Source: Aureimonas jatrophae | GTDB lineage: Bacteria > Pseudomonadota > Alphaproteobacteria > Rhizobiales > Rhizobiaceae | DNA: 64,000 bases | NCBI RefSeq assembly: GCF_900104035.1 | Contig: NZ_FNIT01000010.1 | Span: 1-64,000 of the forward strand | Direction of reading: 5' to 3' | Shown: positions 8,437 through 16,822 of the stretch, in pieces | Layout of the letters: each line of letters opens with the position of its first letter | Numbering within the stretch: the first letter of the stretch is position 1 | The notes under the pieces: model-generated | Seen by the model: the letters and a program-made list of their open reading frames with translations, nothing else | What the model was told of the DNA's origin: nothing | Databases searched by the model: none | Position numbers and translations under genes: made by a program

Positions 8437-9522
8437 ATGAAGCCCGTATCCTCACTGGCCGTGGCCTTGGCCGCCGCAACCGTTCTGTCGTCCGCAGCCC
8501 TCGCGCAGACGGCGACCCCAACGCCCGCACCAGTGACGGAGACGGCGCAGCCTGCGATGGCGCAGCCCGCGCCTGAGATGAAGGCCGTCCTCGACAAGCT
8601 GACCGAACTCGGCGCCAAGCCGATCGGCACCCAGTCCGTCGAAGAAACGCGCAAAGGCCCGACCCCAGCCGACGCTGCCATAGCCGTCATGAAGGACAAG
8701 GGCATCCAGCCCGATGCTACTGTCGCGGCGGTGAAGACCAAGGACATGATGATCCCGGGTGCGGCGGGCGAGATCCCGATCCGGATCTACACACCCGAGG
8801 GCACGGGCCCCTTCCCGATCGTCGTCTACTTCCATGGGGGCGGCTGGGTGATCGCCGACATCGACACCTACGATGCCTCGGCCCGCGGTATCGCGGCCGG
8901 AGCCAAGGCCATCGTCGTCTCGGCCGACTACCGTCATGCGCCCGAGCACAAGTTCCCGGCCGCGCACGAAGATGCGAACGCGGCCTATAAGTGGGTCGTC
9001 GAGAACTCCGGCTCGTTCAACGGCGATGCCACGAAGATCGCGCTCGTCGGCGAGAGCGCCGGCGGCAACTTGGCGGCCAACGTCGCCATCGCAGCCCGCG
9101 ACCAGAAGCTGACCGCGCCGCTCGCGGAGGTGCTCGTCTACCCCGTTGCCGGCAAGGACATGACGACGCCGTCCTATGTCGAGAACGCCAATGCCATGCC
9201 GCTGTCGAAGCAGGCGATGGAGTGGTTCGTCTCGAACGTCTTCGTGAGCAAGGACCAAGCGGCCGACCCGCGCCTCGACCTCGTCAACCGGACCGATCTG
9301 GCGGGCCTGCCGCCGACCACGATCATCAACGCCCAGATTGATCCGTTGCGCTCGGAAGGCGAGATGCTGGCCGAGAAGATGAAGGCGGCAGGCGTCACAA
9401 CGCAGCAGAAGACCTATGACGGGGTGACCCACGAGTTCTTCGGCATGGCCGCGGTTGTCCCGCAGGCCAAGGAGGCGACGGACATGGCGGTCGCCACACT
9501 GACGAAGGCGTTCGGGGACTAG
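8437..9522 (+). CDS. Secreted alpha/beta-hydrolase, HSL-type esterase
   Basis: The 361-residue protein opens with a Sec signal peptide (cleavage likely after ALA at residue 23) and a Pro/Thr-rich linker. An alpha/beta-hydrolase of the hormone-sensitive-lipase group follows. HGGGW at 133-137 forms the oxyanion hole. The catalytic triad is Ser207 in GESAGG, Asp302 in AQIDPLRSEG and His332 in GVTHEFFGM. The family hydrolyses short-chain esters; the natural substrate is unknown. The gene stands alone, with a terminator-like hairpin after it and a catalase-like gene downstream. The predicted location is the periplasm. Confidence 0.9.
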   Translation: MKPVSSLAVALAAATVLSSAALAQTATPTPAPVTETAQPAMAQPAPEMKAVLDKLTELGAKPIGTQSVEETRKGPTPADAAIAVMKDKGIQPDATVAAVKTKDMMIPGAAGEIPIRIYTPEGTGPFPIVVYFHGGGWVIADIDTYDASARGIAAGAKAIVVSADYRHAPEHKFPAAHEDANAAYKWVVENSGSFNGDATKIALVGESAGGNLAANVAIAARDQKLTAPLAEVLVYPVAGKDMTTPSYVENANAMPLSKQAMEWFVSNVFVSKDQAADPRLDLVNRTDLAGLPPTTIINAQIDPLRSEGEMLAEKMKAAGVTTQQKTYDGVTHEFFGMAAVVPQAKEATDMAVATLTKAFGD

Positions 9523-9543
9523 CCAGAGGCGCTTGTAGCAAGA

Positions 9544-9578
9544 CGAGCCGCTTGTGCCTGTTTGGTGCGAGCGGCTCG
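9544..9578 (+). terminator. Hairpin after the esterase gene
   Basis: A perfect 9-bp inverted repeat (cgagccgct / agcggctcg) with a 17-base loop follows the esterase stop. There is no clear T-run, so it may be a weak or Rho-assisted terminator. Confidence 0.5.
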
Positions 9579-9636
9579 CCCTTGTCACTCTTGCACCTCG
9601 CGCACTGCCACGGTGTGACATTCCGGAGATGAAGCG

Positions 9637-10725
9637 ATGAACCGTACACCCTTGCCGTACAGCCCCGACATCGAGCAGCCGAGCGAGGACGAGCAGAAGA
9701 CGATCGACGGTATTATCCAGGGCATGACCCAGCAGTCCGAGACGGTGGAGAGGCGCGAGCACCATGCCGTACGCGCCAGCCATGCGAAGTCGACGGCCCT
9801 TGCCGTCGGAACGCTGGAGATCCCAAAGGGGCTTCCAACGGAATTGGCGCAGGGATTGTTCGCGCGCCCCGGCATTCATCCCGTCGCGGTCCGCTTCGCG
9901 CAAGGACCCGGCGAGCGGCTCGGCGACCGTGTGTCCACCCATCGTGGCATGTCGATCAAGGTCTTCGACGTGCCAGGTGTGAAGCTGCCAGGCCATACAA
10001 CGGACACGCAGGATTTCGTGCTGGCCAGCGGCACGACCTTTCCGTCCGGGACGGCGGAAGGTTTCTTGCGCGACGGCACGGTGATCGGCAAGACCACGGG
10101 GTTGCCGGAAGGCGCCAAGAGCGCGGTTGCCTCGCTGGCCCGCAACTTCAACCGCGTGCTGCATGCCTTCGGCACCGAAAGCCCGAAGGCGGACTTCTTC
10201 GGCCACCCCTTCTCGCACCCGCTCGCCGAACCCTACTACAGCCAGGCTCCGATCCGCTTCGGCGATTACGTCGCCAAGCTCGGCGCCTTCCCCGCCTCGC
10301 CGGCGCAAGACGCCCTACAGGACTGGCGGCTCGACCCAAAGGAGGACGAGGACGGCTTCCGCCACGCCACCGTCGACCACTTCCGGACCAACGAGGTCGT
10401 GTTCGAGCTGCGAGTTCAGCTTTGGCGCGACGTAGACAGCCAGCCTATCGAGGATGCTTCAGTTGAATGGTCGGAGGACACAAGCCCCTTCGTCACGGTG
10501 GCGAGGATACGCCTGCCAGCGCAGGACGCTTACAGCGCCACACGCCAGCGGTACTTCGACGAGGCGATGACCTTCCGTCCGGCTCACAGTCTCGCAGCAC
10601 ACCGGCCGCTCGGCTCGGTGATGCGGGCCCGGCTCCAGGTGTACCAGGCGCTGTCCGAGTTCCGGCACAGCGAGAATGGCATCCCGGAAGAGAGCCCGGC
10701 GACGATCGAGGCGGTCCCCGCCTAA
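9637..10725 (+). CDS. Catalase-family heme protein
   Basis: The 362-residue protein belongs to the short catalase-like group rather than to full-length catalases of about 480 or more residues. The distal histidine motif is at His49 (ASHAKSTAL). The proximal tyrosine lies near the C-terminus in RxxxY form (Arg332, Tyr336). The core RFAQGPG and RGMSIKVFDVPG segments match the heme-binding barrel. Members may act as peroxidases or on organic hydroperoxides; true catalase activity is not assured. It lies in the same direction as the esterase gene but after a hairpin, so is probably a separate unit. No signal peptide is seen, so it is likely cytoplasmic. Confidence 0.85.
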   Translation: MNRTPLPYSPDIEQPSEDEQKTIDGIIQGMTQQSETVERREHHAVRASHAKSTALAVGTLEIPKGLPTELAQGLFARPGIHPVAVRFAQGPGERLGDRVSTHRGMSIKVFDVPGVKLPGHTTDTQDFVLASGTTFPSGTAEGFLRDGTVIGKTTGLPEGAKSAVASLARNFNRVLHAFGTESPKADFFGHPFSHPLAEPYYSQAPIRFGDYVAKLGAFPASPAQDALQDWRLDPKEDEDGFRHATVDHFRTNEVVFELRVQLWRDVDSQPIEDASVEWSEDTSPFVTVARIRLPAQDAYSATRQRYFDEAMTFRPAHSLAAHRPLGSVMRARLQVYQALSEFRHSENGIPEESPATIEAVPA

Positions 10726-10745
10726 CGGTACGAAGCGGGTTGGGT

Positions 10746-10779
10746 GACAGGTCGGATGCTAGCCTGTCCGCCTCTTTTT
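10746..10779 (+). terminator. Possible intrinsic terminator after the catalase-like gene
   Basis: A 6-bp inverted repeat (gacagg / cctgtc) is followed within three bases by a T-rich run (cctcttttt). The stem is short, so confidence is moderate. The gene-free stretch 10726-11180 otherwise holds only the full copy of the dispersed repeat. Confidence 0.45.
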
Positions 10780-10927
10780 CTCTCACCCACGCGTGGCGGT
10801 CTCGGCATGTGGAGCGGTTGGGCTGACGATGTTGTGGGACGTAGCCTTCGCTGAAACTACCCCAAGGCTGAGTAGGTGCCAAATGAACTGACGCCCGGGA
10901 TGCGGGCATTCCTCAACCACAACTGAT

Positions 10928-11095
10928 CCTGTCCGCTTTCGCTTTATGACGTCCAAAAGCGGACAGGCAGGAAACCACCCAGTCGAGCCGGTCGGCGCCT
11001 ACAAAGCGGACGCCCGGAAGCGGTCCATCCGCTATCGACCCTTCACAGCCATTCACGTCGCTTTGGGAACTCCCCAAAAGCGGACATCGCTGCGG
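10928..11095 (+). repeat. Dispersed non-coding repeat, copy D (most complete)
   Basis: This copy has two parts. The first (10928-10980) is a perfect 12-bp hairpin, cctgtccgcttt / aaagcggacagg, followed by caggaaaccaccc. The second (from 11006) is the gcggacgcccggaagcggtc core, ending aaaagcggaca near 11090. Other copies keep one or both parts. It resembles the palindromic REP or MITE-like repeats scattered in alphaproteobacterial chromosomes. No reading frame is present. Confidence 0.65.
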
Positions 11096-11180
11096 ACCTA
11101 GATATCTTGGGGCGATCGGACTGGAGGCTACTCGATCGTCCTCATGAGCGTCATCTCAACGAACTTCGATCAGTCCCCGC

Positions 11181-12344
11181 CTACTGCACGAACACCGCCC
11201 GCAGGCACCTATCGTCCTTGTGCTTGAACATGCGATAGCCCGTCGGCGCGTCCTCCAGGGAGAAGTGATGCGTCGCAAGCGCGGCCGGTGTCAGCTCACC
11301 TCTCTGCGCGTGCTCCAATAAGCGCGGAACATAGGCCTGGCCGTGCTGCTGGGCGGTTCGGACGGTGACGCCCTTGTTCATCAACAGGCCGAGCGGGAAC
11401 TTGTCCATCACGCCGTAGACCCCCAGAATCGAGAGCGTTCCGCCCTTGCGCACGGCCAGCATCGCCTGCCTGAGTGCTGCTCCACGATCGGTTTCGAGAT
11501 AGAGGGCTTGCTTGACCCGATCGTAGGCATGCTGGAGCCCGGTGCCGCCCGCCTCCATTCCGACGGCATCGATACAGGCATCCGGTCCGCGTCCGCCCGT
11601 CATCTCGTTCAACGCCTCGACGACATCGACCTTGGTATAATCGAGTGGGACCGCGCCGAATGCTTCCGCCTGCGCTAAGCGCTCGGGGTATCGATCGATG
11701 GCAATGACGCGTTCGGCGCCGAGGATCATGGCACTCTGCTGGGCCATCAGGCCGACCCCGCCGCAGCCCCAGACGGCGATCACATCGCCCCGATGGATGT
11801 TGCAAAAGTCTGCACCCATGAAGCCGGTGGGCGCCGCGTCCGAGATGAAGAGCGCCGCCTCGTCGGCAACGCCGTCCGGTACCTTGAAGCAGTCGGTATC
11901 GGCGAAGGGCACGCGCACATATTCGGCATGCGCGCCGGCATAACCGCCGAAGGCATGGGAATAGGCGTAGATGCCAGCCGTGGGATAGCCGAGCATCGGT
12001 TCCTGCAATTCGGGCTTCGGATGGGTCGTGTCGCAGAGCGAGTAGAGGTTGTGCTGGCAGTACCAGCACTGGCCGCAGGAGATGAAGGACGGGACGACGA
12101 CCCGGTCACCCTTCCTTACCTTGGTGATGCTGCGGCCGACATCGACGATCTCGCCCATGAACTCGTGACCGAGGACATCGCCCGCCCGCATCGTCGGGAT
12201 GAGGCCGTCGATGAGGTGAAGGTCTGAGCCGCAGGTCGTGGAGAGCCGGACCTTGAGGATCACGTCGCTAGGGTTGAGAATTTGGGGGTCGGCCACGGTC
12301 TCGACGCGAAGGTCGTTGACGCCGTTCCAGCAAAGCGCGCGCAT
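11181..12344 (-). CDS. Zinc-dependent alcohol dehydrogenase (formaldehyde dehydrogenase-like)
   Basis: The 387-residue protein is a full-length medium-chain dehydrogenase of the glutathione-independent formaldehyde dehydrogenase-like group. Catalytic zinc ligands are in TTCGSDLHL and GHEFMGE. Four structural-zinc cysteines are in CGQCWYC and LYSLC. The NAD-binding turn is GCGGVG, with an acidic residue at the end of beta 2 (AIDRYPERL). It should oxidise an alcohol or aldehyde with NAD; the substrate is not known. It follows an SRPBCC gene by 11 bases and probably shares its transcript, along with the PAS/LuxR regulator upstream. A truncated relative lies at 14979-15974. Confidence 0.88.
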   Translation of the reverse strand: MRALCWNGVNDLRVETVADPQILNPSDVILKVRLSTTCGSDLHLIDGLIPTMRAGDVLGHEFMGEIVDVGRSITKVRKGDRVVVPSFISCGQCWYCQHNLYSLCDTTHPKPELQEPMLGYPTAGIYAYSHAFGGYAGAHAEYVRVPFADTDCFKVPDGVADEAALFISDAAPTGFMGADFCNIHRGDVIAVWGCGGVGLMAQQSAMILGAERVIAIDRYPERLAQAEAFGAVPLDYTKVDVVEALNEMTGGRGPDACIDAVGMEAGGTGLQHAYDRVKQALYLETDRGAALRQAMLAVRKGGTLSILGVYGVMDKFPLGLLMNKGVTVRTAQQHGQAYVPRLLEHAQRGELTPAALATHHFSLEDAPTGYRMFKHKDDRCLRAVFVQ

Positions 12345-12355
12345 GGGCGTTTCTC

Positions 12356-12865
12356 CTAGCGGTCCGCGCCGCCGCTGCGGGCGGCAGGCTGAGGTTCGGT
12401 GGTGGGGATTTCGCCGGTCAGCGCGAGCGCGCGGAACCTGTAGAGAGCGGTGCGCACGATCTCGCGCGGCGCGATGTGGAAAAGCTTGGCTATCGCCTCT
12501 CCGATGGCTCCTCCCGGCGGATCGAACCGCACGTCGAGGTGCAGTTCCGTTCCCCGATCGCCCGGGGCGGGCCGGAAACGCAGCGCGCCGACATTCGGCA
12601 CGTCGGCCCCTTCCTCGCTGGCCCAGCGAACCGTCGCCGGTCCATCATCGACGACTGCGGTCCGCCAGCGATACTCGCCGCCCGCAGGCCCGCGCGCGAC
12701 CCATTCCGCGGTCCGATCGCCCGTAGGCGTCACTTCCGCGAAGTGGCCCCATATCCGGGACTGAGTATCCAGTTGTAGCCAAAGCGATCGCAGGTCAGCG
12801 GCAGGCTTACCTATTGTGATGGCAGCAGCGGTCGCCGTGTCTGCTTCGGCCTCAGTGGTGCTCAT
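12356..12865 (-). CDS. SRPBCC-family protein (cyclase/dehydrase-like)
   Basis: The 169-residue protein has a START/SRPBCC fold pattern: an N-terminal strand after a short disordered tail, alternating strands (AEWVARGPAGGEYRWR, GTELHLDVRFDPP) and a long C-terminal helix. Such proteins bind hydrophobic ligands in a deep cavity. ATG 12865 is preferred because GAGGTGG lies a few bases upstream; a longer frame reaches 12895. It sits 11 bases before the zinc alcohol dehydrogenase, a pairing common in alphaproteobacteria, but no substrate can be deduced. Confidence 0.8.
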   Translation of the reverse strand: MSTTEAEADTATAAAITIGKPAADLRSLWLQLDTQSRIWGHFAEVTPTGDRTAEWVARGPAGGEYRWRTAVVDDGPATVRWASEEGADVPNVGALRFRPAPGDRGTELHLDVRFDPPGGAIGEAIAKLFHIAPREIVRTALYRFRALALTGEIPTTEPQPAARSGGADR

Positions 12866-12999
12866 GGTCCACCTCATACCCTTGTTCGGTCCCATCGTGG
12901 CCCGAAGGGGCTCCGCTCAGCGGTGCCATTGCTCGCCCCGATCCCGTTTCAGGGTCTTCAGTAGCGGCGGCCCAGCGACCGCCGGCACCCGTAGGATCC

Positions 13000-14823
13000 C
13001 TAGGTAGACCTCCGCATCGCCCGGCTCTCGTCCGGCGACGGCGCGATGCCGGCGGCAAGGGCGATCTGGAGGAGCTCGGTTAGGCTTCCCGCATCGAGGC
13101 GGTTCATGACCTGGGCGCGGTGGAGTTCCACGGTGCGCGGACTGATGCCGAGCTTCAGTCCGATGATTTTGTTTGTCCCGCCGTCTATGAGGCCGCCCAA
13201 GACCTCGCGTTCCCGGGGCGTCAGACGGGCGATGCGGGCGGCAGCGCCCTCGTCCCGGGCCGGCGCGCGCGTCGCGCCCTGACATTCGGCGAGTGCGTTC
13301 GCGAGCGCCGTCGGAAGTGATGTCTCGTCGTCGGTGATGATGTAGTCCAAAGCCCCGGCCTTCATGGCGGCGACGGCCGTGGTGACGTCGGCCTCGGCGG
13401 CGTCGAGCGCGATCGTGGGCAAGGTGATCGACCGCGCCTTGAGTTCGCGCGGGACCGACAGACCGGCGTCCCGTCCCGACCGCAGATCGACGATGACGGA
13501 GCCCGGTGCCAGCACCGCGGCCATGTCGAGAAAGGCAGAGGCGCTCTCGAAGATCCGCGCCCGGAAGCCCAGCCCGCGAACCACGTTGGCGAGCTTGCGC
13601 GCCTCGCCCGGCTCGCCGCTGACGACGTAGACATGGCGAAGATCCTCGCGCGTCAGGTCTTCGACGATCCCTCCGATCCGCGCCACGGCGCCGCCATCGT
13701 CCAAGATCGGAAAACTCGTATCCCGTAGCCAGCGGATCGCGCCGTCGCCGGGGCGGACAAGTCGATACTCGAACTGCGTCACCTCGCCTGCGGCCACGGA
13801 GGCGAGAGCATGCTCGACCTGTTGCTGATCGTCGGGGTGGACGTCCTTGATCCAGTCGGAAAGGTCGTTCGCCGCGTCTTCGGCGCGGATACCCCAGATC
13901 CGCTCGAACGCTGCACTTCGATAGATGATCCTCTGCGCCTTGGGGTCTCCGATCCAGATCAGGTTACTACTGTTGGCCGCGAAGCCTCGGAACTGCGCTT
14001 CGCTCGTGCGGATCGCGGCCTCGGCACGGCGCTGGCTTGTTACATCTATCGCGGCGCCGATGAATCCGACCGGGCGACCATCGGCGAACGTCGTCCGCCC
14101 GGCGGTCACGATATGGCGCGTCACGCCGTCGTCGCGGCCGACGACGCAATATTCAATGCTGTAGCGTCCGTCGCCGGCCGGATCGGCACAGGCGGCAATC
14201 GCCTCGCGCACGCGAGGAAGATCGTCCGGGTGGATGCCCGCCTCGTAGACGCCGATATCGACGGGAGCGTCGGCCGACAGCCCCCACATCGCACGAAGGC
14301 GCTCGTCCCAGTCGAGCGCGCCGGTCACCGGGTCCCATGAATAAATCCCGATACCGACGAGCTCGGTCGCAGCCCTGAGCCGCGCCTCGCTGCGCCGCAG
14401 GGCCTCCTCCATGGCGCGTCGCTCGCTGGTATCGCGGGACACGCCGACGACAAGCTCAACCGTCCCGTCCTCGCCCCGGACCGGCGCCCAGAGATAGTCA
14501 AAGTAGGCGGCGTGACCGCTGGGGGTTCGGTAGAAGACTTCGTCCTCGACCGTAACGCCATCCGCAAAGATCCGGTCTATATGACCGTTGAGAAGCCGGG
14601 CGAGATCGGCGGGATAGCCAAGGTCCAAGAAGGTCTTGCCCAGCATCTCCGACGACGAAAGACCGAAGAGGCCGAGCATCGCCGGGTTGGCATAGGCGAA
14701 GCGTCGCTGCCGGTCGAAGGCGTACACGTAGTCCGGAATCGCTGAGAGGTTCGCCTCCAAGAAGCGGGCTCGGTTCGCTCGCGCCGCATCGGCAGCGCGC
14801 TTTCGATCGCTTGAAGCCTCCAT
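13000..14823 (-). CDS. Triple-PAS protein with degenerate receiver and LuxR-type DNA-binding domain
   Basis: The 607-residue protein starts with three PAS domains (about 20-135, 145-265 and 275-395). A FixJ-like receiver (about 400-515) and a C-terminal LuxR helix-turn-helix (about 535-600, LTPREREVLGGLIDGGTNK) follow. There is no histidine kinase domain. In the receiver the aspartate before LRSG remains, but the N-terminal acidic pair is replaced (VYVVSGEP) and the usual lysine after the last strand is missing, so phosphotransfer is doubtful. It therefore looks like a one-component sensor-regulator. ATG 14823 is chosen because the longer frame to 14964 would run into the promoter and start of the divergent dehydrogenase gene. 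It probably controls the genes on either side, which is inference. Confidence 0.83.
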   Translation of the reverse strand: MEASSDRKRAADAARANRARFLEANLSAIPDYVYAFDRQRRFAYANPAMLGLFGLSSSEMLGKTFLDLGYPADLARLLNGHIDRIFADGVTVEDEVFYRTPSGHAAYFDYLWAPVRGEDGTVELVVGVSRDTSERRAMEEALRRSEARLRAATELVGIGIYSWDPVTGALDWDERLRAMWGLSADAPVDIGVYEAGIHPDDLPRVREAIAACADPAGDGRYSIEYCVVGRDDGVTRHIVTAGRTTFADGRPVGFIGAAIDVTSQRRAEAAIRTSEAQFRGFAANSSNLIWIGDPKAQRIIYRSAAFERIWGIRAEDAANDLSDWIKDVHPDDQQQVEHALASVAAGEVTQFEYRLVRPGDGAIRWLRDTSFPILDDGGAVARIGGIVEDLTREDLRHVYVVSGEPGEARKLANVVRGLGFRARIFESASAFLDMAAVLAPGSVIVDLRSGRDAGLSVPRELKARSITLPTIALDAAEADVTTAVAAMKAGALDYIITDDETSLPTALANALAECQGATRAPARDEGAAARIARLTPREREVLGGLIDGGTNKIIGLKLGISPRTVELHRAQVMNRLDAGSLTELLQIALAAGIAPSPDESRAMRRST

Positions 14824-14978
14824 AGAACGAAGAGCCCCCGTCCTGACGTCGCCCTGCCCAAAGGTCGGCGAGACGAAGGCGATTGGATGCGCCCTCGGAA
14901 TGTTCCCTAGGTATCGTCCGAATGCCGCGTGGTGAGAGGTCGATTTACGTAGACGTATCGTCAACCGAGGAGACCGGC

Positions 14979-15974
14979 ATGAGAGCGCTCGTCTGGCACG
15001 GCAAGGAGGACATCCGTTGCGATACGGTGTCCGACCCCGAGGTCGAGGATCCCCGCGATGCCATCATCAAGGTCACGAGTTGCGCGATCTGCGGCTCCGA
15101 CCTCCATCTCTTCCACAACCTCGTTCCCGCGATGCTGCCCGGCGACATCATGGGCCATGAGACGATGGGCGAAGTCGTGGAGGTCGGTAGTGAGGCGAAG
15201 GGCAAGCTCAAGAAGGGCGACCGCGTCGTCATCCCCTTCACCATCCAGTGCGGCGAGTGCGACCAGTGCCGCAAAGGCAATTTCTCGGTCTGCCAGCGGA
15301 CCAACCGCAAGGCGAACTTTGGAGACGCGGCCTTCGGTCACCGGACGGCGGGACTCTTCGGCTACACGCACCTCACCGGCGGCTATCCCGGCGGTCAGGC
15401 CGAATATCTCCGCGTGCCCTTCGCCGACACGACGCATGTGAAGGTGCCGGACGGCATCGACGACGAGAAGCTCCTCTTCCTCTCGGACATCCTGCCGACC
15501 GGCTGGCAGGCGGCCGTCCAGGCGGACATCCAGCCCGGCGATACGGTCGCGATCTGGGGCTGCGGACCCGTCGGCCAGATGGCGATCCGCTCGGCCATTC
15601 TTCTGGGCGCCGAGCAGATCGTCGCCATCGACCGGGCCAAGCAGATGCTGATGGCGGAGAACGACCGCCCGCATGTCCTGCGCGAGATGATCTACGTTTG
15701 CCGTCCCGCCGGCACCATCTCGATCATCGGCGTCTATCTCGGCCTCGTCGACAAGATCCCGATGGGCCAAGCGATGAACAAGGGCCTGACCTTCCGCATG
15801 GCGCAGGCGCATGTCCCGCGCTGGACGGGCGATCTCCTGCGCCGGATCGAGGACGGCCAGATCGACCCGTCCTTCGTGATCACCCACAAGGCCGATCTCT
15901 CTCAAGGACCGGAGATGTACGCCAAGTTCCGCGACAAAGCGGACGGCTGCATCAAGGTCATGCTCCAGCCGTGA
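14979..15974 (+). CDS. Zinc-dependent alcohol dehydrogenase with an internal deletion
   Basis: The 331-residue product aligns with the 387-residue dehydrogenase at 11181 over both ends. It keeps the catalytic-zinc motifs ([17 protein letters not shown]), the structural cysteines (CGECDQC) and the dinucleotide turn GCGPVG. Directly after VAIDR near base 15635 it jumps to [18 protein letters not shown], which in the family lies about 56 residues further on. The missing part covers much of the coenzyme-binding Rossmann fold, so activity is doubtful even though the frame stays open. ATG 14979 follows a good GAGGAGA site. The gene diverges from the PAS/LuxR regulator and is followed 12 bases later by a small membrane protein gene. 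Confidence 0.85.
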   Translation: MRALVWHGKEDIRCDTVSDPEVEDPRDAIIKVTSCAICGSDLHLFHNLVPAMLPGDIMGHETMGEVVEVGSEAKGKLKKGDRVVIPFTIQCGECDQCRKGNFSVCQRTNRKANFGDAAFGHRTAGLFGYTHLTGGYPGGQAEYLRVPFADTTHVKVPDGIDDEKLLFLSDILPTGWQAAVQADIQPGDTVAIWGCGPVGQMAIRSAILLGAEQIVAIDRAKQMLMAENDRPHVLREMIYVCRPAGTISIIGVYLGLVDKIPMGQAMNKGLTFRMAQAHVPRWTGDLLRRIEDGQIDPSFVITHKADLSQGPEMYAKFRDKADGCIKVMLQP

Positions 15975-15986
15975 AGGAAGCCCATC

Positions 15987-16574
15987 ATGCCGCTCACCAA
16001 TCTTTCCGGCATTGCGCGCTCCGAGGGTGATCCCCGCGTTCAGCGCAAGGGCCCAAGCTCTATGTCGAGCGCTGACAAGCTAGCGCGCGCGCTCGGCTGG
16101 TTCTCGATCGGGCTCGGCTTCGTCGAGCTCGTGGCGCCCGGGCGCATCGCCCGCACGCTGGGTCTGGAAGGCCGCGAGCATCTGATCCGGGCCTATGGCG
16201 CCCGCGAACTGGCCAGCGCGATCCCGACCCTTTCCATCGACAAGCCCATCGGGTTGGCGGCACGGATCGCCGGAGACGCGCTCGACCTCGGCACGCTCTC
16301 CACGGCGCTCCATCGCGGCAACCCGAAGCGGGATAACGCGATGATCGCCACCGCCCTCGTCGTCGGAATCACGCTTCTCGACCTCCAGGCCTACGCGGGC
16401 GTTAGGGCGGCGCACCGCCGCCCGCCCGGCTCCAACCGCGACTACTCAGACAGGGCCGGCCTGCCGAAGGGGGTGCAGGCATCCCGCGGCCTCGCCCGCA
16501 AGGACTTCAAGATCCCGCTGGACTATCATGCCGGAGGTACGGTCGCTGAGGCGCTGGCCGCGAAAACCTCCTGA
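15987..16574 (+). CDS. Hypothetical membrane-associated protein, often near SRPBCC genes
   Basis: The 195-residue protein has a hydrophilic N-terminus, two or three hydrophobic segments (about residues 33-55, 85-110 and 115-137) and a polar tail. Motifs include ARALGWFSIGLGFVELVAP and YGARELASA. This sequence type occurs next to SRPBCC or cyclase/dehydrase genes in alphaproteobacteria, but I know of no established function. It begins 12 bases after the shortened alcohol dehydrogenase and ends 22 bases before the truncated channel gene, so all three may once have formed an operon. An in-frame ATG at 16062 (MSSADK) is an alternative start. Confidence 0.72.
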   Translation: MPLTNLSGIARSEGDPRVQRKGPSSMSSADKLARALGWFSIGLGFVELVAPGRIARTLGLEGREHLIRAYGARELASAIPTLSIDKPIGLAARIAGDALDLGTLSTALHRGNPKRDNAMIATALVVGITLLDLQAYAGVRAAHRRPPGSNRDYSDRAGLPKGVQASRGLARKDFKIPLDYHAGGTVAEALAAKTS

Positions 16575-16596
16575 ACGAGGCGTAAGGAGGAGGCCG

Positions 16597-16779
16597 ATGT
16601 CGGCAACGTTCGAACAGGTCGCAGGCGCGGCGCTCATCCTCGTGTTCCTCGCCGATGTCTTTATGACCGTGCTCTATGCCAGGGCCGGCACCGGGCTGCT
16701 CGCGCCCTACTGGAACCGCGCCGTCTGGGCCGTCTTCCGCATCCCCAACCACCAACCCGTAATACGTCCGCTTTTGTAA
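16597..16779 (+). pseudogene. Truncated two-TM ion-channel gene, N-terminal fragment
   Basis: After a strong AAGGAGGAGG site, ATG 16597 opens a frame resembling the first helix of a small potassium-channel-type membrane protein (LVFLADVFMTVLYARAGTG, then WNRAVWAVFR). Homology stops near 16765, where repeat copy E begins, and the frame runs into TAA at 16777. The selectivity filter and second helix are absent, so only about 55 native residues remain. The rest of the gene is not found downstream; an unrelated reverse gene ends at 16823. Deletion or rearrangement at the repeat is the simplest explanation. Confidence 0.65.
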
Positions 16780-16816
16780 CGTGCCATCGAAAAGCAGACC
16801 GACTGGAAACCACCCG
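16766..16816 (+). repeat. Dispersed non-coding repeat, copy E (5' part only)
   Basis: This 51-base stretch matches the first part of the 10928 copy. It has gtccgctttt, a short loop, gaaaagcagac and then ggaaaccaccc. It begins exactly where the ion-channel coding sequence stops, marking a rearrangement junction. Confidence 0.6.
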
Positions 16817-16822
16817 AATAGG

